Assembly: GCF_949987515.2 (NCBI RefSeq)
Contig: NC_082689.1
Coordinates: 3,600,001-3,664,000, forward strand
Reading direction: 5' to 3'
Origin: Delphinus delphis
Lineage: Eukaryota > Chordata > Mammalia > Artiodactyla > Delphinidae
DNA: 64,000 bases
Shown here: piece after piece, positions 36,799 through 47,851 of the stretch
Position numbering within the stretch: the first letter of the stretch is position 1
How the letters are laid out: each line of letters begins with the position of its first letter
Notes under the pieces: model-generated
What the model saw: the letters and a program-made list of their open reading frames with translations, nothing else
Told to the model about the DNA's origin: nothing
Databases searched by the model: none
Made by a program: the position numbers and the translations under genes

Positions 36799-37072
36799 GC
36801 TATACTTAACATCTGAAGCTTGAATATCTATGTTGGAAACTTCTAGAAATAAGGCCCAGCCTGAGGTGACATTGTGAATAAGACGCATTATCTTTGGTGG
36901 TTCTTCAGAGTCCATTTGTGACACTGTATCGCCCACCCATGGCTAAGCCTTCAAGGGAGTTGCCGTAGGAGGTGACTATCTCTTGCTGTGGAGGCCGCAG
37001 TCCTCAGACGGCACATTTATGCCTTTTTTCTAGACATTTATTGAGATCTGAACTTCGTTTTTGTCTTGGTAG
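35507..37072 (+). other. Intron 14
   Basis: 1,566 bases with one CHR SINE (36571-36794); the rest is unique. Confidence 0.85.
36571..36794 (+). mobile_element. CHR-type tRNA-derived SINE, plus strand
   Basis: Starts GGGCTTCCCTGGTGGTGCAG (tRNA-like A-box region), carries the B-box-like GGTTTGTGCCACGGTCCGGG and ends in about 32 A. A short target duplication, GTAAGCT, lies at 36564-36570 and 36795-36801. This family is abundant in whales and dolphins. Confidence 0.93.
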
Positions 37073-37165
37073 GACAACATTGCCGAGAAAGCCTGCTGTG
37101 GGGTTCCCTGCAAATGCTCTGGGCAAAGAGGAGACCGAGGGCCCATTGGCAGCATTGGGCCAAAG
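37073..37165 (+). CDS. COL6A3: COL6A3 exon 15: N1 to helix junction
   Basis: A 93-nt exon, phase 0-0, acceptor ggtag and donor gtacgg, residues 2021-2051. It encodes [20 protein letters not shown] and then the first Gly-X-Y triplets (five here). The four Cys just before the helix are conserved and take part in interchain bonding. The first RGD of the helix (QRGDRG) is here. The helix starts at residue 2037. Confidence 0.97.
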
Positions 37166-37676
37166 GTACGGTGGTGTTACCCTTTTCTTACGTCTGAGAC
37201 TAGATTTCAGAGCCGTCATTACTTTGGCTGGGGAATTTCTCTGCTATGATGGTGGGGAGATGGAAAAGGGAGGAGAAGGAACTAGCTGTGCTGTAGGACA
37301 GATCTGAGGTGCAGACCTTGTCCCTGTGTCTGCTCCCTCCTCCCTTTCCACTGGGTTCTTTTATGCATTGGTTCTTCATTTTATAAAATTATGTTAAGAC
37401 CAGTGGCATCATTGACTGGCAGCCTCACTAGGACGGCCAGCAGGGATGCTTCCCATTTGCCTCTAAGTTATAGGAAATGCACAGGATTTCTTGGTAGATC
37501 AAGAGCCTTAAAGATCCTGATAGAACAATTGCACTGAAATAATGAGTAGGAAACCGTCACGTTCCAGGGACACCGAAAGCACCGCTCTACCAAATGAAGG
37601 GGGGTGAAGAGATGCTTAAATAGGAAACAGAGAAAACCACAGCATTTAACCAAGGAAACGATTTACTTTCTTCTAG
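37166..37676 (+). other. Intron 15
   Basis: 511 bases; nothing recognised. Confidence 0.85.
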
Positions 37677-37730
37677 GGTATTTCTGGAGAAGATGGCTAT
37701 CGAGGTTATCCTGGTGACGAGGGTGGACCT
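37677..37730 (+). CDS. COL6A3: COL6A3 exon 16: collagen helix
   Basis: 54 nt, 18 codons, six perfect triplets (GISGEDGYRGYPGDEGGP); donor gtaagt. The 54-nt length is the classic collagen exon unit. Confidence 0.96.
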
Positions 37731-38837
37731 GTAAGTAAAGGTTGTTTTTTTCCTTAAGTCTTTATTCCCTCCTTGTTCTTTACATGTTGGGATTGAATTG
37801 TGGGGTTCCTCATCTGTTCCGTTTCCAGTCTTTTCCATCAGAAAAAAATTACTTTCTAACTTTCTTAACAACTTGACTCAGATTTCTACACTATGGAGAC
37901 TAGTCTGAGAATCTGAGGATGACAAGTGTGGGTAGGAAGTGCAGGTTTTTACGTGTTCCATCTCAGAGGGAGGGGCTAAATGGCTCCTGAGACAGAGGAC
38001 CACTGAGGATGGCAAACCCAGCATCTACCAAATTCAGACATCCAGGCAGAGATGAGAGGCCGCTGGAGCCGGGGTGCAGGGGAAACCCAGTCAGGATTGC
38101 AGCGGTGATGCCCTTTGAGGGCAGCCTCCCAGAGGGCAGTTGCCGGTATGGGTTACCAGTCACCAAGGGGTCCATTTGGGGGTGGGTAGAGCCTGAAGCA
38201 GGGCCTTCGGGAAGCAGAATCCTGCCCAGAAGTGGTTTGAGAACTTTTGAGACACTAGAACAAGGCCCAGCCCTGGGGTGGGGAGAGAGGGCCCCAGCGG
38301 GAGGAGTTGAAGCCCCCAAGGTCCCGTCCGGCAGTGCCAGGTGTCAGGGTTGAGCCTGGACCCCATAGAAGAGCTGGGAACCCAGGACCATGGCCAGCCC
38401 TGGGGTGGGGAGAGAGGGCCCCAGGGGGAAGAGTCGAAACCCCCAAGGTCCCGTCAGGCAGTGCTGGGTGTCAGGGCTGAGCCTGGACCCCACTGGAGAG
38501 CTGGGAGCCCAGGACCATATGGAGAAGCAGCCAGCCCGAGGGTTCTCCACGGGCCCAGCCCCCACCCAGACCCAGTACCCTGAGGACTGCTTATCCTCCG
38601 CCCACCAGGATGTGCCCCAGACCCCACTTCCTCCAGGGGAGGAAACTGCAGGTTCGAGGCCCTGTGCAGAGGTCGGCCCGCGGGGCCCGCGGGCGGGGAT
38701 GCTGGAGGCCCCGCCTGGCACATCAGCCCGCCAGCCAGTGGACTGCTTCCTAATGCACGCCTTTCACGGAGCTCCCTACTCAGTGGAGACACGTGACAAG
38801 AAGTTCCAACTCGCAAAATGCCTGTTTCTCCTGACAG
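37731..38837 (+). other. Intron 16
   Basis: 1,107 bases, GC-rich, containing a 127-bp tandem duplication (38267-38519). Otherwise unique. Confidence 0.85.
38267..38519. repeat. Two tandem copies of a ~127-bp unit
   Basis: CCAGCCCTGGGGTGGGGAGA begins at 38267 and again at 38394, and the sequence repeats with few changes up to CCCAGGACCAT near 38519. Confidence 0.88.
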
Positions 38838-38909
38838 GGTGAGCGCGGCCCGCCTGGTGTGAACGGCACTCAAGGTTTCCAGGGCTGCCCCGGGCAGAGG
38901 GGCATAAAG
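38838..38909 (+). CDS. COL6A3: COL6A3 exon 17: collagen helix with Cys at position 50
   Basis: 72 nt, eight triplets, acceptor gacag and donor gtacag. It encodes GERGPPGVNGTQGFQGCPGQ and onward. The Cys is residue 50 of the helix by count; Cys50 of alpha-3 is known to help stabilise tetramers. NGT is a potential N-glycosylation site inside the helix. Confidence 0.96.
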
Positions 38910-40054
38910 GTACAGTGACCCCCACGTGTGGGGAGGGGACCGTGGCACCGGGCCCCAGCGGGGAGAGGGCGGTCGGTGGTGCGTACAGAAGGGGGACACT
39001 TTCTCCAGTGCCTCCTGGGGAAGGAAGATGCCTGCCCCAGCTTCTCGGCTCAGCGCAGACAGCCAGTGGCCTCTCACAGAGGCAGCCCAGGGCCTGGCGG
39101 GTTCAGGAGCGCACACCGTGCCGGGAAGGGAGCCTGAGGTTGGAGAAACAGTTTCGCATGGCAGTGTGAAGCAGTCAGGACACACTGATGAGGACAGACA
39201 GGATGTGGGCCAGGGCAGAGAGAAGGCCGGTGCCCGGCAGCTTCAGCCCCTGGACCTGGGAGGAGTGAGGGAAGTGGAGGGGGCCAGAGACAGAGGGAAA
39301 GGACTCATGTGCTGGAAGGTTCTGTGTGTGACATACTTGGAGTCAAGGGCTGATGAACCTTCTCCTCAGTTTGCTGCCGTTTGAGAGACAGGCCACTGCA
39401 ATGTCATAAAGGGGCCTCCTCGGAGCTCCTGTCCCGGGCCTTCACGGCCCAGCCGTCCTGCCAGAGAGCCAACACTACCCAAGTGCTCAGGTCCAGGCAA
39501 GTTAGTTTTATGATCCCCTCATGATAGAGCGAGAGCTAGCCGAACAGACTAATCTCTAACACTGAAAAGTCAGACACTGACTTTTCTTTAATATAAATTT
39601 ATTTTATTGATTTTATTTTTGGCTGCGTTGGGTTTCTGCTGCCGTGCGCGGGCTTTTCTCTTGTTGTGGTTCGCGGGGCTACTCTCCGATGCGGTGCGCG
39701 GGCTTCTCACCGCGGTGGCTTCTCTCGTTGCAGAGCACGGGCTCTAGGCGTGCATGCTTCAGTAGTTGCGGCACACGGGCTCAGTAGTTGTGGCTCGCAG
39801 GCTCTAGAGCTCAGGCTCAGTAGTTGTGGTACACGGGCTTAGTTGCTCCACGGCACGTGGGATCTTCCTGGACCGGGGATCGAACCCGTGTCCCCTGCAT
39901 TGGCAGGCAGATTCTTAACCAGTGAGCCAGAGGGAAGCCCTAGACACTGACTTTTAAGTTGGGGATGGGGAGAGGGGAGCCCTTAGCCTATTCTAGCCTA
40001 TTCTCTTCAGCCTCCGGGAAGGAGCTAATGTTTCCTCTTTCCCTTCCCTTTTAG
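38910..40054 (+). other. Intron 17
   Basis: 1,145 bases with one antisense SINE (39586-39941), ending about 113 bases before exon 18. Confidence 0.85.
39586..39941 (-). mobile_element. Cetartiodactyl tRNA-derived SINE, minus strand (CHR-2-like)
   Basis: Starts T-rich, has repeated CAGTAGTTGTGG words and ends GAGCCAGAGGGAAGCCC, the reverse of the tRNA-like head. A 14-bp target duplication, AGACACTGACTTTT, lies at 39572-39585 and 39942-39955. It is longer than the CHR copies at 36571 and 50573; I am less sure of the family name. Confidence 0.88.
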
Positions 40055-40081
40055 GGCTCTCGTGGGTTCCCAGGAGAGAAG
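40055..40081 (+). CDS. COL6A3: COL6A3 exon 18: collagen helix, 27 nt
   Basis: 27 nt, GSRGFPGEK, three triplets; acceptor tttag and donor gtactt. One of the smallest exons in the gene, confirmed by matching phase and by the human protein as remembered. Confidence 0.94.
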
Positions 40082-40171
40082 GTACTTAAGCTTGCTTTTC
40101 TTTTTATATTTAAAACTTTCCCAGTGTTTTGCCGTATTTTACACTCACCTGTGTGTCTTGTCCCCTCACAG

Positions 40172-40216
40172 GGTGAATTAGGAGAAATTGGACTGGATGG
40201 TCTTGACGGTGAAGAT
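40172..40216 (+). CDS. COL6A3: COL6A3 exon 19: collagen helix
   Basis: 45 nt, GELGEIGLDGLDGED, five triplets; acceptor cacag and donor gtaagt. Intron 18 before it is only 90 bases. Confidence 0.95.
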
Positions 40217-40335
40217 GTAAGTGATTTTGGACTCTGAGTGCAAATTACTTTTGGTCCTGAAGATTCCAGTGACTAACACCTCAGTCTGTGGTAGAAATTG
40301 TGCCAGGAATGACATTTTATCATTGTCTTTGGCAG

Positions 40336-40389
40336 GGAGACAAAGGATTGCCTGGTATTTCTGGAGAGAAAGGGAATGCAGGAAGAAGG
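40336..40389 (+). CDS. COL6A3: COL6A3 exon 20: collagen helix
   Basis: 54 nt, six triplets, GDKGLPGISGEKGNAGRR; acceptor ggcag and donor gtaagt. Its last Arg and the start of exon 21 form an RRGDKG motif across the junction. Confidence 0.96.
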
Positions 40390-40846
40390 GTAAGTATATT
40401 TCTGCATTGTTACTGTCATGGAAAAACTATGAACATTTCACTTAGGGATTATTTCTTTTACTTGTGTATGTTAAGACCACTTCCTCCAGGCAGCCTTCCC
40501 TGACCTCCTCCTGGGGTGCATCCTTGGCATCTCCTATGTCCCTTGTCAGCTGTGACATATTTACATTATATTTTTCTTGTTTGGAGAGTCCCATTGGGCA
40601 AGGACTGAGTGTGTTTTGTTGAAATAAATCCCCAGCGCCTGGCACAGAGTGGGTCCCCAATAAATACTTGTGGGTTACCTGAAGTATCTGGAAATAATTT
40701 TACCTTCATGGAAAATGAGTAAACGCAAATGCTGAAACACTGTTCTTTTTAAGGTTTGTGATTGGAAGGAAGAATGCAATTTTGAGGGTGAGACAACTGT
40801 GTGAAACTCATCTAATTCTCAGTCTCTGCTTGTGGTTTTCATTTAG
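40390..40846 (+). other. Intron 20
   Basis: 457 bases, largely a plus-strand L2 3' end (40474-40672). Confidence 0.8.
40474..40672 (+). mobile_element. L2 LINE 3' end
   Basis: Contains the L2 3' words GGCAGCCTTCCCTGACC, CCCAGCGCCTGGCACAGAG and CAATAAATACTTG. Confidence 0.75.
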
Positions 40847-40909
40847 GGTGACAAAGGACCCAAAGGAGACAAAGGAGAAAGAGGGGATGTTGGGATCAGA
40901 GGTGACCCG
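40847..40909 (+). CDS. COL6A3: COL6A3 exon 21: collagen helix with RGD motifs
   Basis: 63 nt, seven triplets, [20 protein letters not shown] followed by P; acceptor tttag and donor gtaagg. Two complete RGD motifs ([11 protein letters not shown]), possible integrin sites when exposed. Confidence 0.96.
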
Positions 40910-41507
40910 GTAAGGGGAAATCCTTGTCACCGATTTGAGACTTGAGTCCAGGGAAAGGGTTTGTGGGGAGAAGTGGGTTGAAAGGAGGAATTTTACTCTT
41001 GAAATTGCTCTAAAACATGTTGGCAAAATATGTGGTTTGCCCTTTTCTTAGAATTTTGGGATGGCTGGAGATGTCTTTGCCCTCTCGCTGCAAAGATAAG
41101 TCTTTGCAAAGCCTCTTATGTGAAGGCCCGAGAAGTTTCCCTAAAATGTGGTCTCAGGACACTTTAAGTTCGCTTTAGGAAAAGGGAAGAGTTTGCAGTT
41201 TTTCTTGCTTCATGGGTCTATAAAACCTGTCAACAAGTGACCATCGCTGGGCCAGCCTCTTCTGGTCCAGACCAGGACAAGGCAAGAGCGAGCCTGGCCA
41301 CCATTCTCCCGGGGGGAGGAAGAGCCATCTCCCCCCCAGTTTGGGGCTCAGAGTGATTGCTGACCCCACGGCAGGCGTTATCTGGAGATGGGATGTGGCC
41401 AAAGCGACTGGCATTCAGACCACCACTAATATTTTCCTAGTCACTGACCCAGCAGCAGTGGCTTTCCCTGCACACGTGGCTTACTCCCCGACCTGTTCTC
41501 TTTTCAG
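40910..41507 (+). other. Intron 21
   Basis: 598 bases; nothing recognised. Confidence 0.85.
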
Positions 41508-41573
41508 GGTAACTCAGGACAGGACAGCCAGCAGAGAGGACCCAAAGGAGAAACCGGAGACATCGGCCCCATG
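41508..41573 (+). CDS. COL6A3: COL6A3 exon 22: collagen helix with first interruption
   Basis: 66 nt, 22 codons, GNSGQDSQQRGPKGETGDIG plus PM; acceptor ttcag and donor gtacag. After G-Q-D comes a four-residue S-Q-Q-R before the next Gly, so one triplet is replaced by four residues (+1). Human has the equivalent GQDSQERG. Confidence 0.95.
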
Positions 41574-42007
41574 GTACAGCACTCTGTGTACCTAGACTCC
41601 CCCTGTGCCGAGAGCCCGAGAAACTAAAGTCAAGCTGGTTCACTGCCAGCCCCGGAGGCCACAACGTGGTCTTTAAGGCTGTGGATGTACAAGGCTGAGG
41701 TTGGGAGCAGAAAGCCCCGGGAAGCCAGTGTGCATACTCGCAAAGGAGTCTCCAAGAGGAACAGCAACAGCCCCTCCCAAGAGGGGCTTCCTCTCGGCAG
41801 AGTTGTGCCCCATAGATATTTCCAGAAAGTGCTCATCATGCCTGAGCCTTGTGGGGAGCAGAGTGCACCTGGGTCTAAGGCACCCCCAGAGTGTGCGACT
41901 GGCCCTGTGTATATCCATTCCTTTACCCCAGCGTCTTGTGTGATATTTGAGCTACAAGTTCTTCTTTGCAGATGAGAATCTTACGTTAATTTTCTTTCCC
42001 ATGACAG
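41574..42007 (+). other. Intron 22
   Basis: 434 bases; nothing recognised. Confidence 0.85.
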
Positions 42008-42061
42008 GGTCTCCCTGGGACAGATGGGGTGTCTGGCGCGCCTGGAGAACCCGGGAAAAGC
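42008..42061 (+). CDS. COL6A3: COL6A3 exon 23: collagen helix
   Basis: 54 nt, six triplets, GLPGTDGVSGAPGEPGKS; acceptor gacag and donor gtgagt. Confidence 0.95.
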
Positions 42062-44258
42062 GTGAGTGCCTCTTGGGGTTTGCGGGGGCTCTGTGGTGAT
42101 ATTTACTTAACTCTGCTAGACACCCTTTGGGGCAGAGCTGCTCAGCAACGTTTTATTTAGGGAATTTAAGGCCATTTCGGAAACCATTGTCCCCCACGTG
42201 TTGCTGCTTCTGCAGACCCTTCATTCTTATCATTCACTCTGGACTCCCCCGGCCTGCTTCCCTCCCCTTCCAAAACATACTGAATAGACGCTTTTAAAAG
42301 TAATATCTTTGCTGCTTTCGAATATTTGGCCGGGCTTTATCCCACTGAATGTTTAAAAAAATCTAAACAGAAACACAAATACAGAGGGAGTGAGGGGATA
42401 AAGGGCGGGGAGGCTGATGGGGTGTGTGTTTGTTTTGTTGGATAGTTGTTTTTCTCGTACTGCTGTAACTCCAGCAGTGAAACCAGAGTCAATTTTCTAG
42501 TGAATTGCATTTCGCAATTGCTTTTTCAAGACGTTTCAGAAATGCCTGTTGTAGACCGCTCAGTGCACGCTTCGTCTTTGTGTCTTGTTGAAGAATTGCT
42601 GAAGCCAAAGGGAGATGAATGATCTTTGGGAAGCTGCTTGAGTGCTTCCAGGGCCCAGGGTTACACGGAGCTCAGACCTCCTAGCTGGGAGGAGATGTGT
42701 CTGGAAGTCTGTAAATTCTCACGGCTGGTTCAGGGCGCTGGTGGGTGCCTGAGAAAGGTGTCTGCTCAGCACCTGGCTGGGGACGAGGGCCAGATCGGGG
42801 CCCCCTCAACCCTTTCCCCCATGGCAGTCACATGGTTAGGGATCTGCAGTGGGCGATCAGAGGGTGTGTGCTGACAAGGGCTTTTAAAAGCAATGACTCT
42901 CGGCCCCAGGCAAATGATATACTATGGGCATAACCTTGCTTTGAAAATTCAGAAGAAAACGTAAATTTTGAAAATACTATCTTAAAAGCTTTTGAGTATT
43001 ATTTTTGAATAATGCTGTTGATTTCTACAATGAAAAAAAAAACATGAGGAAAACACTCCATTGTTACTATGTGCTGAACAACTTAGTTCGTGAGTAGAGC
43101 CAAAGCCTGTTTCCATGAAGAGACTTAAAATACAGTCAGGCATACAGTTCGTGTTAATTCTATGCACAGGGTGCCAGTTTGGGTTTGAAATCAGTGTGGT
43201 CAAGTTAGGGCTGTCTTCCCTTAGGATATCACTAAACCAGGCTCACGCCCAGGTGAAAGGCATCCTTCCCCTGGGCTACCTCACTCCTCACGTGGCCTGA
43301 GCACAGGTGGCCTCTGGTCATACTCGGTGAGGTCCCCTTTGGAAGGGGCAGGCAGACTGCTACTCTGTGGAGCGTGGCCTGGCCGCGCCCCTCCCCCTCT
43401 TGTCCATGTGTCATCCCTGGAAGGAGGCCAAGGTCTTCCATTAAAGAAGCTGCCATTACAGTGAAGCAGGGCAGAAGGGTGGCCCCAGAAGATCATGGGG
43501 CTTGTTCACTGGGTGAAGAGAAGGTGGTTCCTGGGTTGATGCAGAAGATAGGCCAGGCCTGTAACAGGCTGGTGCCTTACAGGCTCCAGCATTCAACCCC
43601 TAACCTTGCGAAGATATATCCAGGATGGATTCCCACCCCAAACCTTTCCACTGAAGGGGAAGCCACCTTGAGGTGGGAACTCATGGATTACTTAAGAGCG
43701 AGCCCACGTTTATTTGAACTAAGGTTCACTTCTGGAGCATCGGGGAAGATACTGCCAAGTCATGAGCCCAGACCAAGTACAGCCAGGCTTTTAGGTTCAC
43801 ATACGCCCACGCTGAATACTTTACTTAACCGAGTGTGTGTTATATTTGGCCGGGACAGTGTGGAGAGTCTGGGACTCCCTTCCATTATAATTAACGTCTT
43901 ACCTCTCCCTCCAGTTAGGAAAATGGAAGAAAAATAGACAGGTCGACCTTCCTGATTCACATTCCTTACTTGAAACTGTCTGGGGCCGTGCAGCCCGAGG
44001 GGTCCTTATTTTGGTTGGCAGGTCTGAAGTCGTCCTCAAACCTTCCATGTGGAGGATTGACAAGGGCAGCGTGGAAGGGCTGGGCAGGAGGGGAGTGCCG
44101 GAGGAAAGGTGTCCCTTCACAAGAGTTTCCTCTGGGCTGGGTAGGCACAGTGTCTGGGGCCCAGCAGGTGTCGTGAAGGTGCGGGTTAAGTCCCAGGGAG
44201 CCTGGCCTCCCCCAGCCTCCCCGCCTCCCTTTCACCGTTGGTGTGATTTCTTCCTCAG
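42062..44258 (+). other. Intron 23
   Basis: 2,197 bases, the longest intron in the helix region. No transposon or gene recognised. Confidence 0.8.
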
Positions 44259-44294
44259 GGCGGCTTTGGCCGAAGGGGACCAGCAGGGGCTAAG
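44259..44294 (+). CDS. COL6A3: COL6A3 exon 24: collagen helix, 36 nt
   Basis: 36 nt, GGFGRRGPAGAK, four triplets; acceptor ctcag and donor gtaagc. Confidence 0.95.
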
Positions 44295-44893
44295 GTAAGC
44301 CTCAAAGTCACCATCTCTTTGCTGTCATCACAATGTCAGTCACTGTGTGCTCTCAGGGGAGAGGGTCCCCACCCCACCCACAAGTTAAAAATTACTCTCT
44401 TCTTCACCATCAAAGCTTGTAGCTCCCATCTTTTCTACCGTCTCCTTAAATGTAGCCTCTTCTATAAGACTTGCAGAAGCGATGATGGCGGTGGAAATGA
44501 TTATCAAAATGAAAGTGACGGTGGGGAGGGGAGAAGGGAAAGGAGATGATTGGGGAGGCAGCGTCCTGGGGACCTCTTGCCCGCGATGTGCCCACTTACC
44601 TGGTCATCAGCAAGTCACCTGTCTTGGTGGCTCTGTCCTCTCACCTGTGCAAGACAGGTTTGGGTCCCAAATAGCTTCATGTCATGAAGACATCTTGAGG
44701 AAAAGGCGAGGGAAGAGTGAGAATCGATCCTAAGAGTGCAAAGTGGCTCCAAGTACTGAATGTCTCTCCCTGGAGTTATGGCGCTCTCGCTTCTGACCCC
44801 TGGTACAGCTGTGACTGCCTCCCTGCACCCTTGTGCAGATGTGACTGTAGAACAGAGGGCTGACCCTTCCCTCCATCTTCTCTTGTTTCAAAG
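44295..44893 (+). other. Intron 24
   Basis: 599 bases; nothing recognised. Confidence 0.85.
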
Positions 44894-44956
44894 GGCAACA
44901 AGGGCGGTCCCGGCCAGCAGGGCTCTGTGGGAGAGCAGGGGACCAGAGGTGCACAG
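44894..44956 (+). CDS. COL6A3: COL6A3 exon 25: collagen helix
   Basis: 63 nt, seven triplets, starting GNKGGPGQQGSVGEQ; acceptor caaag and donor gtcagt. Confidence 0.95.
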
Positions 44957-45450
44957 GTCAGTACCCCCGGTGTGGTTGCGTGCCTTGTGACATGTTCCCA
45001 GATGCCCTACCATTTTTAAAAAATTGAGGTGACCATTGCTTTTACAAAATTGAGCACAAAATTCATCTTTTAAGGTGGCGTTTAGCACATCCCCAATGTT
45101 GCAAGACTATCATCTCTATCTAGTTTCGAAACATTTTCATCGTCCCCCAAAGGAGACCCTGTACCCATTAGGCGGTCATGCCCCTCCCCCAGCTCCTGAG
45201 AACCAACTAACTTCCTTTCAGTCTTTGTGGATTTGCATATTCTGGGCCTTTCATATGAATGGAATCATGTAATAGGTTTTGTGTCTGGCTTTCTCACTCA
45301 TCACCAGGTTTTTGAGGTTTATCTATGCTGTAGCCGGTGTCAGTGTTTGGTTCCTTTCCATGGTGGAATGATATTCCGTTGTGTAGACACTATGGCAGTC
45401 ATGGTGTGCCACCTCCACACGGCACTTCCGTTGGCATTTTACTTTTTCAG
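44957..45450 (+). other. Intron 25
   Basis: 494 bases, almost all an old antisense L1 (45010-45400). Confidence 0.8.
45010..45400 (-). mobile_element. Old LINE-1 3' region, antisense
   Basis: Diverged copy of the antisense L1M-type pattern (AATTGAGGTGACCATTGC; TTTCATATGAATGGAATCATG; GATATTCCGTTGTGT). It ends about 50 bases before the exon 26 acceptor. Confidence 0.75.
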
Positions 45451-45513
45451 GGTCCTCCTGGTCCCATCGGTCCTCCAGGCCTGATCGGTGAACAAGGCAT
45501 TCTCGGACCTCGG
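45451..45513 (+). CDS. COL6A3: COL6A3 exon 26: collagen helix
   Basis: 63 nt, seven triplets, GPPGPIGPPGLIGEQGILGP plus R; acceptor ttcag and donor gtaagt. Confidence 0.96.
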
Positions 45514-46837
45514 GTAAGTCTGTCTTGATCCCACCCCTCTCTTTAGCTAAACGGGTAGCATGTTGCCCCAGCAGGGTGAGAGTTCCATGTTTCGTGAAGG
45601 GAGGAACAGGAGACAGACCCCTCAGCCCCATTCTTTGGCAGCACAGACCTGGGGCCAACCTCAGTCCTCGGAGCAACTGGCTCGTTCACCCTGAGGAAGT
45701 TAGAGGGCGTTTTTCTTGATGCTCCGGGGGCTAAGTCCCAGTGCTGCCTCTTCCAAACATAGGCCACCTGGAGGTGAGCAAAGGAAGGAGGGGCCTCCTT
45801 GCAGAAGTCTTAGGGTGGATCTGCAGAAAATCAGATGAATCGACCAAAATTCTCAGATTACTCTGTGTTATTTCATATTTGGCCCCTGGAAATTGCCCCT
45901 GCAGTTTGGTATTTGTGTAAGGAGCTCCCCATCCTCAAGTTTGACATGGAAGATGTCCCTTAAACTTGCTGTCAATGCAAACATCAACATCTATCTTGGC
46001 TGTTATCCATGATGAGCAGAAACGTGGTGTAGCTGAGCTAGGACCGGGTGCCCACAGTCTGGTGTCCCTTGGGTCTACTAGGAACAGGGAGCCATCTTAT
46101 AATTTGTTACAGAAATTAGTAAATGACTAATAAACTGGCAATGAACTGGTCTGGGGCGACATAGACGCGCAAGAATGTTTTACAGGGGAAGTAGGAACTT
46201 TGTGAGAGCCCCTATTTGCTTGGAAAGTCCTTCCCAAGTTTGAAATCTGATAAATACCTATTTCGTTTTAAATATTTATTTAAGCTCTGATTAGTCAAGA
46301 CTTTAAGATGGTGCACGGGTGAGTTGAAGCTCTTCAAATAGTTAACAGTACAAACAGCTGCCACCACCTGGATCTGCCGCATCTGTCAGGGTCATTTCTG
46401 GGCTCTGCAGGCTGCACTGCTTTTGAAGACCTATGTTCCTTTGTTGACTTATTCACTCACTCGATGAGAAAGTGTGTATAGGTTTCCAAACCTGTAAAGT
46501 CAGGTGCTCGTTGTGGAGGTGTGGAAAGGGAGAGGAGGTAAAGCCGTATAAATCCGGGTGTTTGTCCCCTAGTCGGTAACTTAGGAGGTGAACGTTAATT
46601 ACTGAGACGTGTGCACACCTGTGAAAACTGGTCACACTCATATTTTAGGTTTGCACAAGCCATCTCCATGCACGTTTGCACTGGGGTCTCCAGGGCTGAG
46701 AGTGGCAGAGAGCTGCAGGATCTGACCTCCACACAGGAGCAGCAGGGGGTGGGGTGGGGCTTGCGGGAGGCGAGCTTCCGCTGCTTTGGCTCAGAGGGTG
46801 AATGTTTCACTGACTCTCTCCTCTCCTCATGCTCCAG
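45514..46837 (+). other. Intron 26
   Basis: 1,324 bases; nothing recognised. Confidence 0.85.
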
Positions 46838-46900
46838 GGAAGCGGAGGGACCTCAGGTGTTCCTGGAGAACGTGGCAGAACCGGGCCCCTGGGAAGAAAG
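46838..46900 (+). CDS. COL6A3: COL6A3 exon 27: collagen helix
   Basis: 63 nt, seven triplets, GSGGTSGVPGERGRTGPLGR plus K; acceptor tccag. The donor is AAG|gtttgt, weaker than most in this gene. Confidence 0.95.
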
Positions 46901-47788
46901 GTTTGTCTGGAGCTCGTGTTTCCCCAGGCCTGGGCCTGGCCAGACACCATGTCACCACTCCCTCGTTTGTCAGTCTGTCCAGCTGCTTGGCTTGCATATC
47001 CCTTCTCCTCCCCTCTGGTCTTTTCCACCAGGCCTCCCCTGTGGACAGTGGCTGCACCAGTGGGATCACTGTCCCCGCCTTGAGGGCACCCATGGGCTGT
47101 GTGCAGTGGGTCGGCCTGTGTTCTCATAACCAGAACTGCCAGCCGCTGCTGAACTGCCCTATCTTTTCGAGCACAGGCTTGTGAGGACAGCTCAGCATCC
47201 CCAGGGCCCTTGGAGCACACCAGCGGCACTAGGACCACTTCCGTATTGCACTGAATATTCTCCAGATATTGACGCTGTGCACAGCAGCCCGGCTGGCCAC
47301 GTGCAGCTAACCCAAGGGTCCCAGAGCCCGGCTGCTTTGGATAACAGCAGCTTGCTATATGCAGGCTGCCTTTCTGTGAGCCTTGAGAACGACTATTCAG
47401 CATAACCAGTCTGAGAGGCAGCATTTTCTTGGGGAAAGCAGTGTGTTCATGTGACTCCAGCCTTGCCTCTCCGCCCCTCGTGGGGCCACTGGCTTTCACT
47501 GCTGACTCCACGCCTTCCTCTATCCCGTCTCTCTCTCTCCTCCCCGTTGGCACGTCCCCGTGCCATGATGATGAAAAGAACAAACAGAAGCCTTCCTGGA
47601 TTCTCTTCCAGGAGTCCACATGTGGACGTTGCAGTTTAAAAAATCATTAACATCAAAATCTAAAAGGTGAAGTTAGCAGCTTGTGGCAGCCCTACCGATG
47701 ATGTCACCCAGAACAAGTGCAGGGCTTGGAATCACATTTTAAATCGTCCCAGACCCACAGGTGTCTCAGCCCTGTTTCTTATGTCTAG
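46901..47788 (+). other. Intron 27
   Basis: 888 bases; nothing recognised. Confidence 0.85.
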
Positions 47789-47851
47789 GGCGAGCCCGGA
47801 GATCCAGGACCCAAAGGAAGCATCGGGAACCGGGGTCCTCGTGGGGAGACG
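47789..47851 (+). CDS. COL6A3: COL6A3 exon 28: collagen helix
   Basis: 63 nt, seven triplets, GEPGDPGPKGSIGNRGPRGE plus T; acceptor tctag and donor gtaaga. Confidence 0.96.

Noticed and set aside
38454..39185. A long minus-strand frame (243 codons) over introns 16-17
   Set aside because: GC-rich intron with a tandem duplication; the frame also overlaps exon 17. Composition is Pro/Ser/Gly-rich without domain features.
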